From an uncultured Bacteroidia bacterium (GTDB lineage: Bacteria > Bacteroidota > Bacteroidia > Bacteroidales > Prolixibacteraceae), in NCBI GenBank assembly GCA_903904515.1, contig CAIVCR010000103.1, forward strand, positions 62,001 through 126,000: DNA of 64,000 nt, in the 5' to 3' direction. Made by a program: the position numbers and the translations under genes. A model generated the notes under the pieces. The model ran no database searches and was not told where the DNA came from. It worked only from the letters and a program-made list of their open reading frames with translations. Each line of letters starts with the position of its first letter. Position 1 is the first letter of the stretch. Shown piece after piece: positions 44,486 to 54,000 of the stretch.

Positions 44486-44578
44486 ATAGAACGCAGATAA
44501 CGCGGATCTAAAGGATTTACGCGGATTTTTTTCTATAATCTGCGGTCATCTGCCATATCCGCGTTATCTGTGTTCTAT
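44486..44578. repeat. Long imperfect hairpin (22-bp arms)
   Basis: Arms 44486-44507 and 44557-44578 are reverse complements with one mismatch over 22 bases (ATAGAACGCAGATAACGCGG in the left arm). Palindromic spacers of this sort with repeated GCGGAT/CGGAT words are often dispersed in Bacteroidota. It could be a transposable remnant or an mRNA-stabilising structure after malQ. Confidence 0.75.
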
Positions 44579-44721
44579 GTTTTGGAAGCTTATTTTAGTT
44601 TAAATGTGATTTACCGACAATTTTCCCTCATTCACCGATTTAGGCTGGTTATCAGATACCAGGTGGATTAGTTTTGTGTAAGTTTTAAATCCTATTCAAG
44701 TAACCATTAAAAACAAACACA

Positions 44722-45477
44722 ATGATTAAGTACGACGAAACACCGGAAAAAAATGAAATCTCTTCCGACAGAGGAGTTAGAAGAAGTGGTGATTCCAGAA
44801 CACTTCTGGGTTTTATTTTTGTCGCCATTGGCGCGGCATTAATAGCCAGAAACTACGGTTGGCTCGATTATGAATTTTCGAGGTACCTGATCAGCTGGCA
44901 GATGTTGCTCATCGTAATTGGTCTTTACAAGCTGGTCCGTAAAGACTATACTCCTGCTATTATTCTAATTGCAGTTGGCACATTTTTCCTGATTGATATT
45001 CCCGACAATGTAAGGGAGAATTTCTGGCCTGCTTTAATTGTATTGGTTGGAGTCTCTTTTCTGCTGGGCAGGAAAGGAAGAGGTCCCAGAACCCATCCGT
45101 TTTCTGATTTGGATAATGTGACCAATAACTCCACCGATTTTATTGATGAGACTTCGATTTTCAGCGGCAGAAATATAAATGTCGTAACCGATAATTTCCA
45201 GGGGGGGAAGATCACCGCGATTTTTGGAGGATCGAAAATAAACCTTCGCTATGCCAAACCGGTTGAGGGGTGCACCATTGATGTAGCTACCATTTTTGGG
45301 GGAACAAAAATCATCGTTCCTGAGGACTGGAATGTCAAGATTGAGGTTGTCTCAATTTTCGGAGGATTTGAAGATAAGCGCGGATATTCTGTTATCTCAA
45401 GAACCGGAACCGGGAAGGTTGTAGTGATCAAAGGAACCTGCATCTTTGGAGGGGGAGAACTTAACTCGATGCCTTAA
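44722..45477 (+). CDS. LiaF-like membrane protein (LiaI/LiaF-type transmembrane region, DUF2154-like tail)
   Basis: A 251-residue membrane protein. Residues about 25-110 contain four hydrophobic helices (LLGFIFVAIGAALIARNYGW, LLIVIGLYKLV, AIILIAVGTFFLIDI, WPALIVLVGVSFLLG). The last 110 residues form a beta-rich cytoplasmic tail with repeating FGG turns (IFGGSKINLRYA, IFGGTKIIVPEDW, FGGFEDKRGY, IFGGGELNSM), typical of the LiaF/DUF2154 group of cell-envelope stress proteins. In Bacteroidota this gene frequently precedes a LytS-type kinase and a LytTR regulator, as here (46059 and 47412). It is a plausible sensor accessory for envelope stress; inferred. Confidence 0.85.
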   Translation: MIKYDETPEKNEISSDRGVRRSGDSRTLLGFIFVAIGAALIARNYGWLDYEFSRYLISWQMLLIVIGLYKLVRKDYTPAIILIAVGTFFLIDIPDNVRENFWPALIVLVGVSFLLGRKGRGPRTHPFSDLDNVTNNSTDFIDETSIFSGRNINVVTDNFQGGKITAIFGGSKINLRYAKPVEGCTIDVATIFGGTKIIVPEDWNVKIEVVSIFGGFEDKRGYSVISRTGTGKVVVIKGTCIFGGGELNSMP

Positions 45478-45601
45478 AAGGAATGAAGAATTAAGGAATT
45501 AAAAATTAAGAATTAAGGAATTTAAAAGGGGCAAAATGCAAAGTGTAAAATTCAAAAGGCAAAATAATTGTCTAATAAATTGTCTTGACACTAAGTAATC
45601 G

Positions 45602-45781
45602 GGAGTTGTGAAACTCCAACCTCAAAACAGATAACTTTGAAAAATGACCTTAGTGCTAAATAGGTACAGAGTACCGCTAGATTTGTAGAAAAATATGAAT
45701 AAACATTGCCAGCAGGTACGCTGTACCTTGTACGAATACATTTTTACCCCTGTTCTACAAATATAAACGGTGCGCTGCACC
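45602..45781. repeat. Multi-hairpin repeat element (four short stems)
   Basis: Contains GGAGTTGTGAAACTCC (45602-45617) and three equal-sized 13-base hairpins: GGTACAGAGTACC (45663-45675), GGTACGCTGTACC (45715-45727) and GGTGCGCTGCACC (45769-45781). TTTGTAGAA (45682-45690) and TTCTACAAA (45753-45761) pair across the middle hairpin. The whole is a nested structure in non-coding DNA and could be an RNA element or a small transposon remnant. Confidence 0.65.
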
Positions 45782-45844
45782 TTTAAATATCTAAAGTCAG
45801 ATTTTTTATTTAAAATAATTATAAAAGAGCTATATAGGAGGCTC

Positions 45845-45949
45845 AAAGCCACGAAGGTTCACAATGGAGCAACAGATCAAATACGAAATCAAACGATTTG
45901 TCCATTAGAATCCTGGTGACCCTTGGTGCCCTCGAGCCTTAGTGGCTTT
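45845..45949. mobile_element. 105-bp inverted-repeat element (MITE-like)
   Basis: Ends AAAGCCAC (45845-45852) and GTGGCTTT (45942-45949) are exact inverted repeats. The interior resembles the elements at 44324 and 47184 (AAGGTTCACAA string) but without the TCCGCC palindrome. A relative of the same family is the best guess. Confidence 0.5.
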
Positions 45950-46058
45950 CGTTCTTTTTTTTCATTCTTAATTCCTTCATTCTTCATTTTTCATTCCTTC
46001 ATTCCTTCATTCTTTCATTTTTAATTCTTCACTTATAACTCATCACTCATAACTCATC

Positions 46059-47114
46059 TTGGACCATCCAATTACAACAAACAGATTTTCAGGCTTGATT
46101 TACTGGTTATTCCCGGTAATTTCCGGAATTTTACAGGCCTTTTATAATGTGTATTATAAATTGCTGCCTCTCCAGGTTGCCCTGTTTGAGGGATTGACAT
46201 TTGGTGTGATACTTGGAATTCTGGGAATGGCAGTCTGGTATGTGGTCAGGTATAACGATCCTGAAAAAAGTGCAGCTGGTCAGATGATCGCCAGTCATGT
46301 GGCAGCTTCACTTGTTTTTACCGGGTTATGGATCCTTGCGTCGGGAATAATCGTCAAATCGGCGATCAACGATCCTGTGTATACTGCATATTTATACACT
46401 CAACTTACCAACCGGATTTTAGGTGGTCTGTTGTTTTACGCCTTGCTCGCAGGCATCTATTATATATATGTATACAGTCAGCATAATCGCGAAAAGAAAA
46501 TCCGGGAAGCTGAATGGGAGCATCAGGTTCGTGATGCGCAACTTCGGGCATTGAAATCGCAGATAAATCCCCATTTTTTGTTTAACAGTCTTAATTCTAT
46601 CGCCTCACTGACGCTGACAAATCCCGACAAGGCTCATGGAATGGTCATTGCATTATCCGATTTCATGCGCTATACGTTACGGATGCATCAGGATGATATG
46701 GTCCCCCTTGAGGTCGAATTGAAAAATATTGAATTGTATTTACAGATTGAGAAGATCAGGTTTGGGAATAACCTCCAATACCGGTTTGAAACAGAAGGGG
46801 AGTGCCTTCAACTTCTGGTTCCGAATTTAATTCTTCAGCCAATTTTTGAAAATGCGATCAAGTATGGGGTTTATGAAGCTTCCAAGCCCGTTGAAATTCT
46901 CCTTGAGGCGCGAAAAAAAAGGGATCATATGGAGATCAGGATAATAAATGATTTTGATCCCGAGTCGGTTCCGCGTAAGGGGGAAGGGGTGGGACTTACC
47001 AACATCAATAACCGGCTCCGGTTAATGTATGGTGGTTCGAAGTTACTAACTGCTGAGTTGGGGGATAATCAGTTTAAGGTGATTCTGGTGATCCCGGACA
47101 GGATTGAAAAGTAG
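46059..47114 (+). CDS. LytS-type sensor histidine kinase (His_kinase family)
   Basis: A 351-residue membrane kinase. Residues about 12-150 hold four membrane helices; residues 155-351 form the His_kinase/HATPase region, with the phospho-acceptor His172 in ALKSQINPHFLFNSLNSIASL and ATP-lid motifs NAIKYGV (N box) and GEGVGLTNINNRLRLMYGG. The start codon is TTG: the frame has a stop at 46050-46052 and the first ATG comes only after the first helices. It pairs with the LytTR regulator 298 bp downstream, separated by a repeat element, so transcription may be split between the two. Confidence 0.88.
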   Translation: MDHPITTNRFSGLIYWLFPVISGILQAFYNVYYKLLPLQVALFEGLTFGVILGILGMAVWYVVRYNDPEKSAAGQMIASHVAASLVFTGLWILASGIIVKSAINDPVYTAYLYTQLTNRILGGLLFYALLAGIYYIYVYSQHNREKKIREAEWEHQVRDAQLRALKSQINPHFLFNSLNSIASLTLTNPDKAHGMVIALSDFMRYTLRMHQDDMVPLEVELKNIELYLQIEKIRFGNNLQYRFETEGECLQLLVPNLILQPIFENAIKYGVYEASKPVEILLEARKKRDHMEIRIINDFDPESVPRKGEGVGLTNINNRLRLMYGGSKLLTAELGDNQFKVILVIPDRIEK

Positions 47115-47183
47115 ATGGCCCGAGCTTAAGGCTCTTTGGATTTAAGTTGGATATTTTTTAGGCTGTCTAAAAATAAGCAATGT

Positions 47184-47298
47184 TTAACCACAAGGGAAAC
47201 AAAGAAAAAGCACAATGAGCACAACTAATATCTTGCAAGAAATTAATTTTGTGAACCTTGTGGTCCGCCGGTTGGCGGATTGTGAACATTGTGGTTAA
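47184..47298. mobile_element. 115-bp inverted-repeat element, copy B (inverted relative to copy A)
   Basis: Ends TTAACCAC and GTGGTTAA (8-bp terminal inverted repeats). TCCGCCGGTTGGCGGA (47264-47279) sits near the right end, the mirror position of copy A at 44324-44439, which shows that the two copies lie in opposite orientation. It occupies most of the gap between the kinase gene and its regulator. Confidence 0.65.
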
Positions 47299-47411
47299 CT
47301 TATTTTACTTTTGATACAGCCTCTGCAACGGATGAATTCCGTAGGAATGGATTATTTTGTAGTCAGGGATTTTAATCACGCGACCGTCGGCACGGTTCAT
47401 ATTATATAGTA

Positions 47412-48167
47412 ATGCTAATGGACAAAATAAAAACCTTAATCATAGATGATGAGTCTCTGGCAAGAGACTTGCTTCGGCATTTCCTGTCGAAAGATGAGCG
47501 GATTGAGCTTGTCGGCGAGTGTTCAAACGGGTTTGAAGGGGTTTTGGCAATTCAGGAGCTGAAGCCTGACCTGGTTTTTCTCGATATTCAGATGCCAAAA
47601 ATTACCGGCTTCGAAATGTTGGAACTTATCCCCGATCCGCCGGTTATCATTTTCTCTACGGCATTTGATCAATATGCCATTCGTGCCTTTGAGGCCAATG
47701 CGATCGATTACCTGCTCAAACCCTACCCCTTTGAGCGGGTGACTGTAGCACTGAATAAAGCCGTTGAGAAACTTAAAATCAAAAAAGGGGGCTCTGGGAT
47801 TGAGCAGATCATTGAAACACATGATCAAACGATGGGAATTTTGAGCCGGATTGTGGTGAAATCGGGAAGAAAAATTCAGGTAATTCCTGTTGAATCGATT
47901 TATTATATTGAATCGCAGGACGATTTTGTGATGATCTATTGCAGTGATGGTCATTTTATGAAGCAAAAAACCATGAAATTCTTTGAGGAGCACCTCGATG
48001 GCGAACAATTTGTGCGGATTCATCGTTCCTATTTGCTAAATCTTACGTGCATGGCTGAAATACAGCACTATGAGAAGGAGAGCTGGATTGTTCTCACCAA
48101 ACAGGGGGCGAAACTCAAGGTGAGCAAAGGGGGATATCTAAATTTAAAAGAAAAGTTGAAAATTTAG
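47412..48167 (+). CDS. LytTR family response regulator
   Basis: A 251-residue response regulator; residues 1-120 are a CheY-like receiver with DD at 12-13, phospho-acceptor Asp58 (LVFLDIQMPKI) and Lys103 (YLLKPYPFERV). A LytTR DNA-binding domain follows (VVKSGRKIQVIPVESIYYIESQDDFVMIYCSDG...HRSYLLNL). It is the natural partner of the upstream kinase. The start is either the ATG at 47412 or the one at 47418 (MDKIKTLIIDD), which fits receiver domains better. Regulators of this type often control envelope or secreted-protein genes in Bacteroidota. Confidence 0.9.
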   Translation: MLMDKIKTLIIDDESLARDLLRHFLSKDERIELVGECSNGFEGVLAIQELKPDLVFLDIQMPKITGFEMLELIPDPPVIIFSTAFDQYAIRAFEANAIDYLLKPYPFERVTVALNKAVEKLKIKKGGSGIEQIIETHDQTMGILSRIVVKSGRKIQVIPVESIYYIESQDDFVMIYCSDGHFMKQKTMKFFEEHLDGEQFVRIHRSYLLNLTCMAEIQHYEKESWIVLTKQGAKLKVSKGGYLNLKEKLKI

Positions 48168-48437
48168 GGAATAGCAAGGATCTGGGGAGACTTCTGAATA
48201 GCAACTAAAATATAATCAGCTTAATATAGCTGTTTTTCTCCTGCGTCCCCCTTTTTTGGAGGGGTTAGGGGAGGTCATAACAAGAAACAAATACGACATT
48301 ATTTCATTTATATTTTTTAGTTTGTTTTGTCTGCCTTCATGGGCGCCTTTCTAAAGGGCGGATCCGTTCCGTCCGAATCAAGGGTAGTGCAGCTGTTTCG
48401 TTTCGTTCACGGACGGTCTTCAGCACGCACCTTTCTA

Positions 48438-48473
48438 CCCCGGGTGATCCGTCGTTTGACGGATTACCCGGGG
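48438..48473. repeat. 36-bp palindrome containing the TCCGYC hairpin
   Basis: CCCCGGGT (48438-48445) and ACCCGGGG (48466-48473) flank TCCGTCGTTTGACGGA (48448-48463), so a copy of the 16-bp palindrome is nested inside a GC-rich palindrome. Confidence 0.75.
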
Positions 48474-48622
48474 TTATTTACGTTAAACCCTTTCAGGGTT
48501 GTAAACTGGTATTAAAATAGCATTCCGGCAAATCAATTTTTCAACTGATTGACCCGGTCTAATAGCCAGATTATAAGCTTTGTAAATCTTGTTCTTACCC
48601 TGAAAGGGTGTCCCAACAATAA

Positions 48623-48642
48623 CCCCGGGTTTCAACCCGGGG
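48623..48642. repeat. GC-rich hairpin
   Basis: CCCCGGGTT and AACCCGGGG (20 bases with a two-base loop) form a strong stem. The same CCCGGG words occur at 48438-48473, showing that the region is built from related palindromes. Confidence 0.7.
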
Positions 48643-49437
48643 ACCGCAGGATGAGCGAGCATGAAAAACGTGTGGCGCGGTCGTCGCTAAATTGGAAATC
48701 TGCCCTTTTTTCGCCACAAGATCGACCGTCGAAAAAAGAGGTTGAATACTATAAGTAATGAGAATATTCAGATTTCGTGTTTCTGTTTTTATATCCTTAG
48801 GTTATGGAATTGAGAAATTATTTTACTGATTAGGGGAAATAATTATAATTATATATATGGTTAAATAATAAAGATAAATTTAATGGTCTATTTGTTTATG
48901 TCTTTTTGTGACATCCCCTAACCCGTCCAAAGGAGGTGAATTGTGGAGAAGTGTGAAATTAACGTGCTGAAATTGATTTAGATGTTGCCCTTAAGTCTCC
49001 CCATAGGGAGAATTATAGGGATCAAACGCAGAAATTGTTAAGTGCGATGTTAAATCTATGTTATTAATTTTCTGTTCCGGCAGGTATATACTTTACGATA
49101 TTTTGTCACATGGCCCTTAACACCAAAAGGGATCCTGAAAATCCCGGATTTAGCCGTTCACACATTCGCGGATCTGCTATTCTGCACTTTTTTTTCCTGG
49201 TGAAGGTATACGGTTATTTCTAAAATGCCTACACTTATTGCTAAAAAGGGCACACCTGTCAAAACATTTAAATCTTATTCCATAATTATAAACTAGCCAT
49301 CCTTTTTTAGTTGAAATTTGCATAAACAAGGCAACAACGTTCCCGGCAAATGAAATGGATTTTTATGGCCCTTAATGTTGCTGCCAATACTTGGAACTAG
49401 CACCAGCCTAAACTTTCACATGAAATATTTAACATTT

Positions 49438-49475
49438 TAATTTTGGTTTTTTTTACATTTTTTATCTTAATTTTG
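49438..49475 (+). promoter_or_regulatory. Promoter of the PorV family gene
   Basis: TTTG (49442-49445) and TAATTTTG (49468-49475) match the -33 and -7 boxes with 22 bp between them. TAATTTTG also occurs at 49438-49445. The transcript would start near 49482, leaving a leader of about 90 nt. Confidence 0.6.
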
Positions 49476-49573
49476 AACCTTAGTTATTAAGAATGTGTTT
49501 AAATAGTTCTAAGTACTGAACTTTGTGCACAATCTGGTTTGTATAACAGTTCATAATTTTAAATTATTATATA

Positions 49574-50785
49574 ATGAGCCTATCTATCAAGTTCAGGACA
49601 TTTCTTTTGGTTATTCTGGCATTTATGAGTTTAGTGACTGTTGGTCAAACGACTAACAAGGAAGTCAGGTACAACCCAATCTCTACGGCAGTCCCATTTT
49701 TAACGATCACACCTGACTCCAGGCACAGTGCAATGGGAGATGTTGGAGCTGCCACTTCCCCGGATGCCAACTCGCAATATATGAATCCTTCGAAGTTTGC
49801 TTTTGCTACCGATAAGTGGGGTTTTGCGCTTTCGTATACCCCGTGGCTTCGCCAGTTAGTCAGTGATGTTAACCTGGCGTACCTTTCGGGTTTTTATCAG
49901 CTTGATCCAACACAGGCAATCGGAACATCGCTTCGGTATTTTTCGATGGGGCAGATTACCCTTACCGATGTGGGGGGAAATAATACCGGGAATGTCAATC
50001 CCAGTGAATTTGCATTCGATGTGAGTTATTCCAAACGGTTGTCCGATTATTTCTCGGGTGGTGTGGCTTTACGCTTTATCCGTTCTGATCTTGCGGGGGG
50101 CTATGCAACCAATGCCGGCGCCGAGAGTTACAGTGCCGGCAACGCCTTTGCGACCGATATCTCCTTCTACTATCACAACAAGCTGGGTGGCGAAGGGTCA
50201 CGAAATTCGATTGCAGCCGGGGTTAACTTTTCCAATATAGGATCCAAAATATCTTACAACCAGGGGTCTACCAAAGAGTTCCTGCCAGCAAACATGAAAT
50301 TGGGTACTACGTTTACTACCATGATGAACGACTCAAGCTCCTTATCAATTTCTTTAGACTTTAATAAATTACTTGTTCCTACCCCTTCCAATGTAGTTAC
50401 TACTGCTGCTGATGGTACAGTAATTGTCACACCTGACAACAATTCGAGCAAGTCGGTCATCAGTTCCATTTTTGGTTCGTTTGCCGATGCCCCCGGGGGG
50501 ATGAGCGAGGAGTTCAAGGAGATCACCGTTTCGCTGGGTGCTGAATACTGGTATAAGAGGCAGTTTGCCGTTCGGGGTGGTTATTTTAATGAATCGCAAT
50601 ATAAGGGTAACCGTAAATATGCAACTGTCGGAGTGGGGGTCAAATTAAATATTGCCGCGATCGACGTTTCGTATGTGATCCCTGTTGAGCGCAATAACCC
50701 ATTGGCCAACACGGTTAGGTTCTCGCTGCTTTTCAATGTCGATTCATTCCTCAAACGCAAGAAATTGGGACCATTGAGTCTGTAA
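49574..50785 (+). CDS. porV: PorV-family type IX secretion outer-membrane protein
   Basis: A 403-residue outer-membrane beta-barrel protein with a signal peptide (MSLSIKFRTFLLVILAFMSLVTVGQ). The mature N-terminus carries the PorV/LptO hallmark AVPFLTITPDSRHSAMGDVGAATSPDANSQYMNPSKFAF, and the rest alternates short strands ending in aromatic residues, closing with FSLLFNVDSFLKRKK. PorV shuttles type IX secretion cargo from the SprA translocon to the PorU attachment complex. No porU is adjacent here; instead a giant secreted protein follows 218 bp downstream. Many Bacteroidota carry PorV paralogues beside specific cargo, so this one may be dedicated. Confidence 0.85.
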   Translation: MSLSIKFRTFLLVILAFMSLVTVGQTTNKEVRYNPISTAVPFLTITPDSRHSAMGDVGAATSPDANSQYMNPSKFAFATDKWGFALSYTPWLRQLVSDVNLAYLSGFYQLDPTQAIGTSLRYFSMGQITLTDVGGNNTGNVNPSEFAFDVSYSKRLSDYFSGGVALRFIRSDLAGGYATNAGAESYSAGNAFATDISFYYHNKLGGEGSRNSIAAGVNFSNIGSKISYNQGSTKEFLPANMKLGTTFTTMMNDSSSLSISLDFNKLLVPTPSNVVTTAADGTVIVTPDNNSSKSVISSIFGSFADAPGGMSEEFKEITVSLGAEYWYKRQFAVRGGYFNESQYKGNRKYATVGVGVKLNIAAIDVSYVIPVERNNPLANTVRFSLLFNVDSFLKRKKLGPLSL

Positions 50786-51002
50786 CCATTTTTAACATGA
50801 TTATTGCTGGTATTACTAATTGAATTATGAAAATGCTTCAACTAAAATATCTGTCCTGTGCTACTGCATTGAAATTGTCGTTGTATGTCCCTTTAGGTTT
50901 ATCAGGAACCATAGGAACTGTACAGACTTTTAAAACCTTTTTCCCTTTGCCTTTAACCTTTGCCTTTACGAATACCGTATTGAGAAACAAATATTTAAGT
51001 GT

Positions 51003-54000
51003 ATGAAAACCTATACCTCCTCTGATTTATCTTCTGAAAACCTGTATGCCGGCAAATCTGGCAGTGAAACCTATTCAGGAATCACCGGCAGGTATAGTCA
51101 TTTATTACTCCAACCCTTTACAGCTATGAAAAATAGATTTTTTCACACCGACATGACGAAAAAAGCATTGAATGTGTTCTCGTTTATTCTGCTCTCCTTA
51201 ATGTTCTTAACGAGTAGTTTAGAGGGGTGGGCACAAACAATAGTTCCTTTTACTGCTAATGGAAATTTTACTGTCCCTACAGGCGTAACCTCAGTTACAG
51301 TTCAGGTTTGGGGTGGCGGTGGCGCCGGGGGCGGAGCAACTAATGCAGGTCGAACGACTGGCGGAGGTGGTGCGGGAGGCACCTATACAACGAGTACTAT
51401 ATCGGTTAACCCGGGTGATATTATTCCTGTCACTGTGGGTGCAGGTGGAACTGGGGTTTCAGCTAATAATGGAAATCCTGGAGGTACTTCATCATTTGGA
51501 GCACTTGTTTCTGCCGTTGGCGGCGGAGGCGGTGGCGTAAATACTGGTACTACTAATGGTACTATAAATGGGCCAGGTGCAGTTGTTGCGACTGGTACTA
51601 CATTAAACGGAGGAGCTGGAGGAACAGGAACTGCAACAACAGCTAACTCTGGCAATAGTGGAGCAGGTGGTGGAGGAGCTGGAAACATTGGGTCTGGAGG
51701 AGATGCCAGCGGAGCAACTGGTGGTTCAGGAGGAACCGGTGGCACCGGAACGACCGGAGGTGCCGGAGCCAATGGAACCGGGAATTCAGGTAACGGGACC
51801 AACGCTGCAGCTTTAAGTGGTGGTGGTAGCGGTGGCCGGAATAGTAGTACGGGTACTTCTGCTCGTACCGGTGGCGCGGGTTTTCGTGGTCAGGTGATTG
51901 TTTCTTATTGCCCTCCCGATGCCGGGACTTTAACCGGTGCAGCAAATTTATGTATTGGAACTACTACTACTTTATTAACTTCAGTTTCAGGTGGCACCTG
52001 GACAAGCAGTAATACTGCATTTGCAACAATTAATCCAACATCCGGTCTGATTACTCCTGTGGCAGCCGGTACAACTACAATAACATATTCATTCACAGGA
52101 TGTTCATTGTCAGTCACCAAAGATGTAACCATCTCTGATGCACCCACTGCGCCTACAGGCAGTACAACTCAGACATTCTGTGATACAGATAATCCAACTG
52201 TTGCCAGCCTGGTCGCGACATTTGCACCTGGCAATACATTAAACTGGTACGCGGCTGCAACGGGAGGATCCCCGCTTGCAACATCGCTGGCACTTGTGAA
52301 CGGAACCCATTATTATGCTTCGCAAACAAATGCTGCATTATGCGAAAGTCCAAACCCGAGATTGAACGTTACTGCTCAGATAGGTTCTGCCGGTACCTGG
52401 AAAGGTTCTGTAAGTACCGACTGGAATGACCCATTAAACTGGTGTGGTGGTGTTCCAACCTCCTCAACAGATGTGACTATACCGTTAGGCGGAAATCAGC
52501 CAACTTTAACAGCCAATGGTGTTTGTAATAATCTTACCATCAACTCCGGAGCGATTCTGAGTTTGGGATCCAATACGCTGACGGTTAGCGGACTATGGAC
52601 CAATAGTAACGGAACCAGCGGACTTGTTGCTGGAACCGGTACAGTAACTTTTAACGGAAGCAGCGGCCAGACGATCTCTGGAGCTACGACCTTTTTTAAC
52701 CTTTCATTAGCCGGTTCTGCCAGCGTAACTACAGGTGCAGCAATTACCGTTGGCGGTGCTTTCGATGTGGCGGCAGGAACTACCTTTGCAACGGGTGGAA
52801 CCAGTAGCTGGACTTTAGGTGTAACCGGTGCAACAACAGTTGAAGGGACATTAACCCTGGCAAATACCGGTACAAAAACATTTACCGGAAATGTGACGAT
52901 CAGTCCGGTTGGTACCTGGAATGAATCAGGTAATTCAACCATTAATTTTGGGGGAAACCTCCAAAATGACGGATCGTTTACGGCTGCCAGTGGGACGCAC
53001 AACTTTACAGGATCAGGTACGATCAGTGGTGCAAATGCTATTGCTGTTACCACAGCAACACTATCGGGAACTTATACGAACAGTGCCACCTTTAATGTTA
53101 CCACGCTTAACACGAATAGTGCGTTTACAAACAATGGTACATTAACTGCTGCTACCCTTCTAACCGTAGCCAATGGTATTACTTTAACCAATAACGGAAT
53201 TGTAACTGCAACTACCGCCCTTTCAGGTTCAGGTACTTTTGTAAACGGAGCGACAGGAATCCTGAATCTTGGGGGTAGCTCCGCCATAACGAATCTTACC
53301 GTTACTGCCAGTGGAAATACTGTAAACTATTCAGGATCTGGCCAAACAGTCAGGGCGTTGCCTTATTACAATCTGGGACTTACAGGTTCTTCAGGAACTG
53401 AGACATTCCCATCTGCTCTGGCAATCACCAACACGCTTTCAATCAGCAGTGGAGTGACTGCAAACCTGGGAAGCTTTAATCACAAGACTGCCTTCTTATC
53501 CATTGGAGGTTCTCCGCAGAGTGATGGAATCTATGGAAGTTCGGCTTTAAATCCTGCACCGGGATATTTTGCTCCATCAACTGGGGTGATCTATGCTGGG
53601 ACAGTATGTATTCCAGGAACCTGGACCGGTGCAAACGGAACCGATTGGAATGACGCTGGAAACTGGTCATGTGGTATTCCTACCTCTACAACCGACGTTA
53701 CAATTCCATATTTAGGCGCTGGAAATCTCAACTACCCGATCCTTGAATTGAATGCAGCTTGTCATAGCTTTACTATCGAATCTCAGGCGTCGTTCGATAA
53801 CGGAACATTTACGCTTAGTGTTGGCGGAGACTGGACAAATAGTGCAGGTGCCGCAGCTTTTAGTGGAAGTACAGGTACGGTTAATTTTAACGGAACCACA
53901 CAAACTATAACTGGCGCTACTATCTTTAATAATCTGACTGTATCAGGTTCTGCGGCAGTTACCTTTGCCACTACGCCAACTGTAAATGGGGTCATGTCGA

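Larger units (their letters stand above)
44263..44721. other. 459-bp repeat-bearing intergenic region
   Basis: Holds the 116-bp inverted-repeat element (44324-44439) and a separate long imperfect hairpin (44486-44578). The rest is AT-rich and probably contains the LiaF-like gene's promoter, but no clear TAnnTTTG box was found. No coding region. Confidence 0.7.
45478..46058. other. 581-bp intergenic region rich in repeats
   Basis: Between the LiaF-like and kinase genes. Contains purine-rich (GAATGAAGAATTAAGG, 45480-45525) and complementary pyrimidine-rich (CCTTCATTCTTC-type, about 45957-46030) simple repeats at its two ends, which can pair with each other, and two repeat elements inside (45602-45781 and 45845-45949). 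No gene. Confidence 0.7.
48168..49573. other. 1.4-kb gene-free region with palindromic repeats
   Basis: No convincing gene. Two ORFs of 60-70 codons at 48327 and 48549 overlap repeats and lack protein-like composition. Contents: a large palindrome 48438-48473, a strong hairpin 48623-48642, several ACCCT/AGGGT inverted words around 48485-48610, and the promoter of the PorV gene (49438-49475). The block 48623-48760 looks like dispersed-repeat sequence rather than unique DNA. Confidence 0.6.

Noticed and set aside
48327-48758. Two short plus-strand frames in the 48 kb spacer
   Set aside because: They overlap GC-rich palindromes and repeat sequence and have no protein-like features.
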